From Bacillus sp. MUM 116 (lineage in GTDB: Bacteria > Bacillota > Bacilli > Bacillales > Cytobacillaceae): DNA of 38,428 nt. Of this stretch, positions 32,597 to 38,428 are shown piece after piece; position 1 is the first letter of the stretch, and every line of letters starts with the position of its first letter. The notes below the pieces were generated by a model. It was not told the DNA's origin and did not search any database. It saw nothing but the letters and a program-made list of their open reading frames with translations. The position numbers were made by a program, and so were the translations under genes. Location: NCBI RefSeq assembly GCF_001866655.1, contig NZ_MLYR01000106.1, forward strand, positions 1 through 38,428, in the 5' to 3' direction.

Positions 32597-33040
32597 TTAC
32601 TTTATATCAAGTCTTTTAAAAAAAACATAGCTAACCTTGTCATATTCCATCTTGTCTTCATAAAAACGATGTGCTTCTCCACGTTGTAAGCCGGATGAAA
32701 GTGAGACAATCCTAAAGCCATTTTCTTTTGCCCATTGATGTACAAAATTTAAAAGTTTTTTGCCATAGCCTTTCGAACGATTTTCTACATCTGTCACTAA
32801 ATCGCAGACCCAAATGGACCGACCATTATATAACGTAATCATGGGCATAAATCCTGTTACAGCCACAATTTTTTCGTTTTCATATAAGGCTGCTAATTGA
32901 TACCCTTCTTTTTCCACTGCTTCCTGAACCAATTGCAGAAAGCTATTTTCATCTAAATGCGTCCGAAGCTGTTTCATTACTGGAAAAGCTTCTTTCCATT
33001 CCTTTGGATTTTTCAATACCTTTATTTTTGTGCTAGTCAT
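32597..33040 (-). CDS. GNAT-family N-acetyltransferase, 147 aa
   Basis: Acetyl-CoA-dependent acyltransferase fold. Beta-strand IVAVTGFMPM, the motif A pyrophosphate loop VENRSKGYGKKLLNFVHQWA (R/Q-x-x-G-x-G/A), then ENGFRIVSLSSG and the terminal HRFYEDKMEYDKVSYVF. Substrate unknown. It is divergent from the MocR regulator at 33157 across 116 bp, so that regulator may control it. GGGAG lies close to the ATG. Confidence 0.85.
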   Translation of the reverse strand: MTSTKIKVLKNPKEWKEAFPVMKQLRTHLDENSFLQLVQEAVEKEGYQLAALYENEKIVAVTGFMPMITLYNGRSIWVCDLVTDVENRSKGYGKKLLNFVHQWAKENGFRIVSLSSGLQRGEAHRFYEDKMEYDKVSYVFFKRLDIK

Positions 33041-33090
33041 TTTCTCCCAACTCTCTAAAGGATCCCTTTAAACAATATTTAATCACAATC

Positions 33091-33134
33091 TGGTATAATC
33101 AAAAGTGCCAGTTTTAACAAAGTTAATGGTACCA
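33091..33134. promoter_or_regulatory. Candidate MocR operator region between GNAT and MocR genes
   Basis: Repeated CTGGTA-type words (33090-33095), TGCCAG (33107-33112) and the palindrome TGGTACCA (33127-33134) surround a TATAAT at 33094-33099. MocR regulators usually bind such repeats in the divergent region. No good -35 is seen. Confidence 0.35.
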
Positions 33135-33156
33135 GAAATAATCTGGAGGGAAAATC

Positions 33157-34557
33157 ATGATTGAGATAACACCCGTTTTGGATAACCGAATAGATAAACC
33201 GTTGTATTTACAGTTAGCCGACTATATAAAAGAAGAAATCTCATCAGGAAGAATCAAACCGAAAGAGAAATTACCGTCAAAAAGAAATTTATCGAATTAT
33301 CTTGGTTTAAGCCTTAACACCGTTCAGTCAGCCTATGATCAATTGTGCGCTGAGGGATATTTAGAAAGTAAACCCCGAAAAGGGCTATTTGTTACTCCAT
33401 TTGAAGATGACCTATTCTCAAACCAGGATTATCCTCAAAAAATAGAGGTAATCAGTGATCATATACCACAAGAAAGTGCTAAAATTGATTTCAATTCAGG
33501 CCAAGTGGATTTAGCAAACTTTCCAAATGCCGCATGGCGGAAAATGACGATCCAATCTTTGGATCAAGGAGAGTTGTTCTATAATGGAAATCCGCAAGGC
33601 GAACTGTTACTCCGTGAAGAAATTGCAAAGTATTTATTTGCCTCCAGGGGGGTAAAATGTTCTGCCCAGCAAATTATCATTGGAGCTGGGACCCAGTTTT
33701 TAATCGGATTATTGTGTATGTTACTAGGAAAAAACCAAACTTACGGACTGGAGAATCCCGGATTTCATCGAACGAAAACAGTTCTACAAGATTTCGGAGC
33801 CAACATGATTTTTATACCGCTTGATGAAGATGGACTAAATATACAGGAACTGAATAACAGTCATGCTAGTGTTGCTTATGTGACTCCCTCTCATCAATTT
33901 CCTTATGGGATGGTAATGCCCATATCACGAAGGATGGAATTGTTAAAATGGGCGGAGGAAAAGAATGGTTATATCATTGAAGATGATTATGACGGTGAAT
34001 ATCGCTATAAAGGAAAACCGATTCCTTCGTTGCAAGGGTTGGATCAAAAAAGGCGGGTAATCTATTTAGGGACTTTTTCCAAGTCTTTAATACCGTCTAT
34101 CCGAATAACCTATCTCGTTTTACCGCCGATTTTGCTAAAGAGGTATCACGACCGCTACACCATATATAAGCAAACCGCCTCCCGACTGCATCAGGATACC
34201 CTTTATCGTTTTATGAGTGAAGGGTATTGGCAAAGTCATTTAAATAAAATGAGAACCCTTTACCGCAAGAAGCATGCTGTTTTAATGCAGTCGATTAAAC
34301 ATTATTTACGGGACAACGTGCTAGTCATCGGTGAAAATTCCGGGCTTCATATTGTCTTGGAAGTAAAAAACGGGATGGGGGAAGAGCTGTTAATCAGAAA
34401 TGCCTTAAAGGTTGGGGTAAAAGTATATCCCTTATCAACCTATTATTATCATGCTAAAGGAAGCTTTGGTTCTCGCGTCCTACTCGGTTTTGGAGGATTA
34501 TCCGAATCTGAAATTGAAACAGGAATTCGGTTATTAAAAGAGGCATGGGAGCTTTAG
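33157..34557 (+). CDS. MocR/PdxR-type regulator (GntR helix-turn-helix + aminotransferase), 466 aa
   Basis: Fusion of a GntR winged helix (about 12-80, KLPSKRNLSNYLGLSLNTVQ) with a class I aminotransferase-like PLP domain (about 110-466). The PLP contacts are visible: IEDDYDGEYRY and the lysine motif LGTFSKSLIPSIRI. Such proteins sense PLP or amino compounds and rarely act as enzymes. PdxR controls PLP synthesis, but no pdxST is nearby. GGAGGG precedes ATG by 6 bases. A relic of a second MocR protein lies on the opposite strand 0.9 kb upstream. Confidence 0.9.
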   Translation: MIEITPVLDNRIDKPLYLQLADYIKEEISSGRIKPKEKLPSKRNLSNYLGLSLNTVQSAYDQLCAEGYLESKPRKGLFVTPFEDDLFSNQDYPQKIEVISDHIPQESAKIDFNSGQVDLANFPNAAWRKMTIQSLDQGELFYNGNPQGELLLREEIAKYLFASRGVKCSAQQIIIGAGTQFLIGLLCMLLGKNQTYGLENPGFHRTKTVLQDFGANMIFIPLDEDGLNIQELNNSHASVAYVTPSHQFPYGMVMPISRRMELLKWAEEKNGYIIEDDYDGEYRYKGKPIPSLQGLDQKRRVIYLGTFSKSLIPSIRITYLVLPPILLKRYHDRYTIYKQTASRLHQDTLYRFMSEGYWQSHLNKMRTLYRKKHAVLMQSIKHYLRDNVLVIGENSGLHIVLEVKNGMGEELLIRNALKVGVKVYPLSTYYYHAKGSFGSRVLLGFGGLSESEIETGIRLLKEAWEL

Positions 34558-34647
34558 AGGATCGGATTTTAGGCTTCGGATCGAACAAGATTTACTCATT
34601 TCTTGTCCTTCCGAACATGCCTTTGTATAAATAGCATTTATAAATAA

Positions 34648-34677
34648 ATCCGACGCCCTTTGGAATGGGCGTCGGAT
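34648..34677. terminator. Hairpin between the MocR gene and the nitroreductase
   Basis: ATCCGACGCCC-TTTGGAAT-GGGCGTCGGAT, a perfect 11-bp stem. Minus-strand flank TTTATTTAT gives a modest U-tract for the nitroreductase transcript; the plus-strand flank is poor. Confidence 0.7.
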
Positions 34678-34685
34678 ATTATCTC

Positions 34686-35438
34686 CTACTCTAAATGGAA
34701 TCCTTTGCTTTCAACAAATTCCCGCATATGAATTCTTCTCTTGTTTTTCATAAAGTGAGCCATAGATTCAGTCCAGTTGGTTTGTTTGTTATTGGTAGAG
34801 CGCTGCTGATAGTAGGTATTCATCGTTTGATCATACTCGTCAAGCAAACTTTCATATTTCTCCGCATTATATTGATTTTCGTGGACAATCGCGTCTAGCG
34901 GCAGTCTTGGTTTTACCTCGTTCCTTTCAGCAGGAACCCCTAAGCATAATCCAAATAGCGGAAAAACTTTGTCAGGAAGCCCAACAAGCTTGCTAATAGG
35001 TTCAGGATTATTCCGCACACCACCGATATAGCAGCCTCCATAACCTAATGATTCCGCAGCCGTGATGACATTCTGGGCAATAAGAGCGGTATCAATGATC
35101 GCGACCATAAAATTTTCCAAATTATCGTGTTCAATGGCGATCCCATGCTTCCTTCCAGCCACTTCTAGGCGTTTTAAGTCAGCGCAGAATAAGAAGAAAT
35201 CGGAAGCGTGGCTTATATGCTGATTTTTGGAGAGATCAGCGATTTGATCCTTCTTTTCTTTGTCTGTGACATGAATGATGGAATAAGCTTGGACAAAATG
35301 AGAGGTTGCCGCACCTTGTCCTGATTGAAGGATTTCCACCAGGTGATCTTTTGGAATAGGTTCCGCCGAATACTTGCGAACAGAGACATGGTTTTGCATT
35401 ACTTTGATTGTTTCTGAAAATGCATTCGTATTTTTCAT
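34686..35438 (-). CDS. NADPH-dependent FMN oxidoreductase, NfrA-type nitroreductase, 250 aa
   Basis: Flavin reductase/nitroreductase of the NfrA/FRP group. The N-terminal NHVSVRKYSAEPIP is the FMN-phosphate binding R-K motif; ESLGYGGCYIGGVRNNPE binds the flavin; FPLFGLCLGVPAE and KPRLPLDAIVHEN are subgroup-specific. Length matches B. subtilis NfrA1/NfrA2 (about 249 aa). Likely cytoplasmic, reducing nitro compounds, quinones or flavins with NADPH. Weak ribosome site AAAGGATG. A single-gene unit with its own terminator. Confidence 0.9.
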   Translation of the reverse strand: MKNTNAFSETIKVMQNHVSVRKYSAEPIPKDHLVEILQSGQGAATSHFVQAYSIIHVTDKEKKDQIADLSKNQHISHASDFFLFCADLKRLEVAGRKHGIAIEHDNLENFMVAIIDTALIAQNVITAAESLGYGGCYIGGVRNNPEPISKLVGLPDKVFPLFGLCLGVPAERNEVKPRLPLDAIVHENQYNAEKYESLLDEYDQTMNTYYQQRSTNNKQTNWTESMAHFMKNKRRIHMREFVESKGFHLE

Positions 35439-35637
35439 CTAAAATCATCCTTTAACATTTTCTTAGCTTTATTATAACTTATTGGAAATGAATAGTTCCC
35501 TTTCCTGCTCTTCCTTTTATATTAAGACACACTTTCCATCTTGCTATAAAGCACCATTTACTTAAAATAAAAGGCTCTTTTCTCAAGGATTGTTGTTTTT
35601 ATAATAGGTTTTGATAAGGTAAACTGTTGGTAAAGAA

Positions 35638-35768
35638 GGTTGATTGGAACGGAAGGTGCGAAACTCCTGCGGGAGCAGCGGGACAGGTGAGACCCCACAG
35701 GAGCAAAGCGACGAGGAGGCTCACCGCCCGCCCCGCGGAAAGCGAGCATCCCTACGTTCCAATCAACC
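35638..35768. repeat. 131-bp palindromic interspersed element with 14-bp perfect terminal inverted repeats
   Basis: Ends GGTTGATTGGAACG (35638-35651) and CGTTCCAATCAACC (35755-35768) are perfect inverted repeats. The GC-rich inside contains further complementary parts (GCGGGACAGGTGAG against CTCACCGCCCGCCCCGC). No coding frame is plausible. Nearly the same block (CTCCTGCGGGAGCAGCGGGA) recurs in many Bacillus-group genomes as I recall. From 35439 to 35637 I see nothing else. Confidence 0.8.
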
Positions 35769-35809
35769 AATTGTTCATTAACAACAAACTTTACGAAAAC
35801 AGCCAAATA

Positions 35810-35852
35810 AAAACACTCACAAACAATGATATAACTGTTTTGTGAGTGTTTT
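35810..35852. terminator. Bidirectional terminator
   Basis: AAAACACTCACAAA / TTTGTGAGTGTTTT, a 14-bp stem between the nitroreductase promoter region and the GNAT gene at 35952. It can end the GNAT transcript. Confidence 0.7.
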
Positions 35853-35951
35853 ATAAATTAAGTCGTTTTAAATTTAAAATTACCTGTGGCCGGGTTCGAA
35901 CAGAATCCTTAAGGAAATCCGGTTGATCACAACATTCGAATCAATAGATGT

Positions 35952-36413
35952 TCAAAGAATTTTTTCATAATCTATAAGAGTTAAGTATTCATTAATAATT
36001 TGTTCTCCTGTTTTTTTATAACCTAATTTTTCATAAAAATGACGGTTCCGTTGATTGTCCTTTGGTGTATCTAGTGACCACTTTTTCACTTCAGGGTATC
36101 GATATTCTAACTGGCGTAATACTTTTGAACCCAGTCCATTATTTTGATACTCTGAACCAAGGAAAATTCGATATAAATAATTATGGTTGTCAGCTCGCTT
36201 TACTATGCAGATTCCCCCTGCTAGTTTGTCATCAACATAAATGGAAAAATGCGAAGTTGTAAGCATTCTAAAAACAAAGTTATTCCATGATTCCGTTGCG
36301 GGACTTAAATGATAATCCTTATATTTGATTATATCTGAATGAAATGCTTCTATTTGAATCCTTAACAACTCATTTGCCTCTTCATATTTTGATGAAACGA
36401 TCTTAAAATCCAA
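35952..36413 (-). CDS. GNAT-family N-acetyltransferase, 153 aa
   Basis: Acetyltransferase fold with the acetyl-CoA loop LGSEYQNNGLGSKVLRQLE (Q-x-x-G-x-G) followed by WSLDTPKDNQRNRHFYEKLGYKKTGEQ, the classical C-terminal GNAT signature. Substrate unknown. The start is uncertain: GTG at 36422 overlaps the ribosome site GAGGTG, while TTG at 36413 lies 8 bases after it and is preferred. Single gene ahead of the tRNA array. Confidence 0.85.
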   Translation of the reverse strand: MDFKIVSSKYEEANELLRIQIEAFHSDIIKYKDYHLSPATESWNNFVFRMLTTSHFSIYVDDKLAGGICIVKRADNHNYLYRIFLGSEYQNNGLGSKVLRQLEYRYPEVKKWSLDTPKDNQRNRHFYEKLGYKKTGEQIINEYLTLIDYEKIL

Positions 36414-36565
36414 TTTCCCCACCTCTTAAAAGGATTTTTTTCATTATATGAACATCTGCAAAAAGTGTTTAGATTCATCATAAAGATCTGCAGTAAGACC
36501 CCATAAAGAATTGGAAAAATAAGAAGATCATGATATTTTCTATAAATCATAATGGAGGCAAATAA

Positions 36566-36603
36566 AAAAACGTTTCTTACACTTTGTAAGAAACGTTTTT
36601 TTT
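36566..36603 (-). terminator. Terminator of the rRNA-tRNA operon
   Basis: CGTTTCTTACA-CTT-TGTAAGAAACG, an 11-bp stem followed on the minus strand by TTTTTTT. It lies just after the last tRNA of the array. Confidence 0.9.
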
Positions 36604-36629
36604 CCTCGCATTGGCAAGCGAGGCCTGTA

Positions 36630-36711
36630 TACCGGTGGTCGGGGTCGAACCGACACTCCTCACGGAACACGATTTTGAGTCGTGCGCGTCTGCCAATTCC
36701 GCCACACCGGC
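36630..36711 (-). tRNA. tRNA-Leu(CAA)
   Basis: Class II cloverleaf with long variable arm, anticodon loop CTCAAAA, acceptor GCCGGTG/CACCGGT. CCA is not encoded. Last gene of the array. Confidence 0.95.
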
Positions 36712-36730
36712 GTGTATAAAATTTTTAAAA

Positions 36731-36819
36731 TGGTGCCGAGGACCGGAATCGAACCGGTACGGTAGTCACCTACCGCAGGATTTTAAGTCCTGTGCGTCTG
36801 CCAGTTCCGCCACCCCGGC
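36731..36819 (-). tRNA. tRNA-Leu(TAA)
   Basis: Class II tRNA, acceptor GCCGGGG, anticodon loop CTTAAAA, encoded CCA. Confidence 0.96.
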
Positions 36820-36832
36820 GAGTCTAACAAAT

Positions 36833-36907
36833 TGGAGGCGGCAACCGGATTCGAACCGGTGGATAAAGGTTTTGCAGACCTTGGCCTTACCACTTGGCTA
36901 TGCCGCC
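36833..36907 (-). tRNA. tRNA-Cys(GCA)
   Basis: Acceptor GGCGGCA, anticodon loop CTGCAAA, T-loop GGTTCGAATCC, encoded CCA. Confidence 0.96.
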
Positions 36908-36916
36908 GTATATAAT

Positions 36917-36991
36917 TGGAGCGGAAGACGGGATTCGAACCCGCGACCCCCACCTTGGCAAGGTGGTGTTCTACCACTGAACTACTTCCGC
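36917..36991 (-). tRNA. tRNA-Gly(GCC)
   Basis: Acceptor GCGGAAG, anticodon loop TTGCCAA, encoded CCA. It complements tRNA-Gly(TCC) at 17.1 kb. Confidence 0.96.
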
Positions 36992-36995
36992 AAAT

Positions 36996-37070
36996 TGGCT
37001 GGGCTAGCTGGATTTGAACCAACGCATGTCGCAGTCAAAGTGCGATGCCTTACCGCTTGGCTATAGCCCA
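36996..37070 (-). tRNA. tRNA-Gln(TTG)
   Basis: Acceptor TGGGCTA/TAGCCCA, anticodon loop CTTTGAC, encoded CCA. Confidence 0.96.
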
Positions 37071-37109
37071 ATAGTATAATAAATTCAATATTTATTCTAC
37101 AAAATTTAA

Positions 37110-37186
37110 TGGGGCGACTGATGGGAATCGAACCCACGAATGTCGGAACCACAATCCGATGCGTTAACCACTTCGCCACAATCGCC
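37110..37186 (-). tRNA. tRNA-His(GTG)
   Basis: Acceptor GGCGATT, anticodon loop TTGTGGT, discriminator C, encoded CCA. The base before the 5' end is T, so the extra 5' G of tRNA-His is not encoded in this alignment of the acceptor stem. Confidence 0.95.
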
Positions 37187-37200
37187 ATAATAAAAATAAT

Positions 37201-37274
37201 TGGCAGGGGTAGTAGGAATCGAACCCACACTGAAGGTTTTGGAGACCTTAGTTCTACCTTTAAACTATACCCCT
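37201..37274 (-). tRNA. tRNA-Trp(CCA)
   Basis: Acceptor AGGGGTA/TACCCCT, anticodon loop CTCCAAA, discriminator G, encoded CCA. Confidence 0.96.
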
Positions 37275-37278
37275 AAAA

Positions 37279-37363
37279 TGGTGGAGGGGGACGGATTCGA
37301 ACCGCCGAACCCTGAGGGAGCGGATTTACAGTCCGCCGCGTTTAGCCACTTCGCTACCCCTCC
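37279..37363 (-). tRNA. tRNA-Tyr(GTA)
   Basis: Class II tRNA, acceptor GGAGGGG, anticodon loop CTGTAAA, encoded CCA. A queuosine target of QueG encoded in this window. Confidence 0.96.
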
Positions 37364-37393
37364 ACAGTTGGAAGAAATTTTGTCAGCTTGTAA

Positions 37394-37432
37394 TGCCGAC
37401 GACAGTTGCTCTACCAATTGAGCTACATCGGC
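37394..37432 (-). pseudogene. tRNA-Thr remnant with internal deletion
   Basis: The 5' part GCCGATGTAGCTCAATTGGT plus AGAGCAACTG is a perfect acceptor and D-arm of a Bacillus-type tRNA-Thr. It is joined directly to TCGTCGGCA, the 3' acceptor strand. The anticodon arm, variable loop and T-arm (about 35 nt) are missing, as is CCA. It occupies exactly the position of tRNA-Thr between Phe and Tyr in the B. subtilis trnD order. It cannot fold as a tRNA. Confidence 0.85.
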
Positions 37433-37444
37433 TCAAAAAATAAA

Positions 37445-37520
37445 TGGTGGCTCAGGACGGAATCGAACCGCCGACACAAGGATTTTCAGTCCTTTGCTCT
37501 ACCGACTGAGCTACTGAGCC
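37445..37520 (-). tRNA. tRNA-Phe(GAA)
   Basis: Acceptor GGCTCAG/CTGAGCC, anticodon loop CTGAAAA, discriminator A, encoded CCA. Confidence 0.96.
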
Positions 37521-37527
37521 ACAAATA

Positions 37528-37604
37528 TGGCGGTCTGGACGGGACTCGAACCCGCGACCTCCTGCGTGACAGGCAGGCATTCTAACCAACTGAACTACCA
37601 GACC
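37528..37604 (-). tRNA. tRNA-Asp(GTC)
   Basis: Acceptor GGTCTGG/CCAGACC, anticodon loop CTGTCAC, encoded CCA. Confidence 0.96.
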
Positions 37605-37607
37605 AAA

Positions 37608-37681
<74 letters not shown>

Positions 37682-37697
37682 ATAATAAAAGACTTTA

Positions 37698-37773
37698 TGG
37701 TGGAGGATGACGGGATCGAACCGCCGACCCTCTGCTTGTAAGGCAGATGCTCTCCCAGCTGAGCTAATCCTCC
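37698..37773 (-). tRNA. tRNA-Val(TAC)
   Basis: Acceptor GGAGGAT, anticodon loop CTTACAA, encoded CCA. Confidence 0.96.
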
Positions 37774-37810
37774 ATTAATCAAAATTATTTTCATTAGAGA
37801 AATAAATATT

Positions 37811-37885
37811 TGGTGACCCCTACGGGATTCGAACCCGTGTTACCGCCGTGAAAGGGCGGTGTCTTAACCGCTTGACCAAGGGGCC
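37811..37885 (-). tRNA. tRNA-Glu(TTC)
   Basis: Acceptor GGCCCCT/AGGGGTC, anticodon loop CTTTCAC, encoded CCA. Confidence 0.96.
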
Positions 37886-37903
37886 ATATTTGTAAAGTTA
37901 TAA

Positions 37904-37995
37904 TGGCGGAGAGCAAGGGATTTGAACCCTTGAGACAGGGTTACCCGCCTACACGATTTCCAATCGTGCTCCTTCGGCCACTCGGACAGCTCTCC
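37904..37995 (-). tRNA. tRNA-Ser(GGA)
   Basis: Class II tRNA with long variable arm, acceptor GGAGAGC, anticodon loop TTGGAAA, encoded CCA. Confidence 0.96.
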
Positions 37996-38002
37996 ATTTT
38001 TA

Positions 38003-38077
38003 TGGCTCCGCAGGTAGGACTCGAACCTACGACCGATCGGTTAACAGCCGATAGCTCTACCACTGAGCTACTGCGGA
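38003..38077 (-). tRNA. tRNA-Asn(GTT)
   Basis: Acceptor TCCGCAG/CTGCGGA, anticodon loop CTGTTAA, encoded CCA. First tRNA after the 5S gene. Confidence 0.96.
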
Positions 38078-38091
38078 ATAATTTTATAACA

Positions 38092-38208
<117 letters not shown>

Positions 38209-38344
38209 TATTTATCAGACACTATTTTATTATAATGTCTTTTTTTATTTTTTCAAGAGGGAATTTCAAAAAAATTCATTCCCTCAAAACTAGATAATGC
38301 AGAAGAAGTTTTCGTAAAAACGAGATCGCTTTGTATATATGACT

Positions 38345-38428
<84 letters not shown>

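Noticed and set aside
35884..35910. tRNA-like T-loop sequence GGGTTCGAAC
   Set aside because: No acceptor, D- or anticodon arm can be formed around it, so a tRNA fragment cannot be supported.

Overview
The window looks like chromosomal DNA of a low-GC, endospore-forming Bacillaceae (Bacillus sensu lato, for example a Neobacillus- or Cytobacillus-like species). The reasons are: the sporulation-associated pair prkA/yhbH with SigE-like promoters; the gene order trmL-yhbB-queG as I recall it from the B. subtilis yhb region; a KinB-like kinase; strong AGGAGG ribosome sites with frequent TTG/GTG starts; and a minus-strand rRNA operon followed by a tRNA array in the same order as B. subtilis trnD (Asn-Ser-Glu-Val-fMet-Asp-Phe-Thr-Tyr-Trp-His-Gln-Gly-Cys-Leu-Leu). 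The species cannot be named from the sequence alone.

Layout. 1-170 is the 3' end of an IS3-family element. 190-1758 is a GPH sugar symporter with a promoter, a large palindromic operator and a cre-like site. 1933-4742 (+) holds a 41-aa protein and two adjacent membrane signalling proteins, a GGDEF cyclase and a KinB-like histidine kinase, that share the same kind of multi-TM sensor. 4770-9644 is a complete N-acetylglucosamine regulon: nagA-nagB-nagR on the minus strand, divergent from the PTS permease nagP, with NagR (dre-type) boxes at both promoters and a cre-like site at nagP. 9680-16240 (mostly -) is yhbH, a hairpin-rich element, prkA, a 30-aa ORF (+), trmL, yhbB and queG. 16349-17173 is a B3/B4-domain gene and tRNA-Gly.

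17382-17860 is a regular 52-bp tandem repeat. It is followed by a lipase-like hydrolase, a leaderless NodB deacetylase, a CoA-transferase broken by one in-frame stop, a SEC-C protein, and an SRPBCC-ArsR operon with two matching operators. 23544-26224 is a plasmid-like block: a truncated DnaD-domain protein, a protein with an internal duplication, and an actin-like ParM/Alp7A-type ATPase. ptsI-ptsH and a PRD regulator follow (26410-30550), then an MscS channel with an out-of-frame SEC-C tail, a MocR relic, a GNAT enzyme, an intact MocR regulator, an NfrA-like reductase, a dispersed palindromic repeat and another GNAT. From 36566 rightwards lie the tRNA array, 5S and the 3' end of 23S.

How the parts fit. 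HPr and EI (ptsHI) would phosphorylate NagP, which brings in GlcNAc as GlcNAc-6-P. NagA and NagB convert this to fructose-6-P, and NagR and CcpA would gate expression. The most unusual items are the actin-like segregation cassette beside a DnaD relic, the internally deleted tRNA-Thr in the trnD-like array, the 52-bp repeat array, the structured element between prkA and yhbH, and several freshly or partly decayed genes (CoA-transferase, mscS/SEC-C, MocR relic, DnaD).
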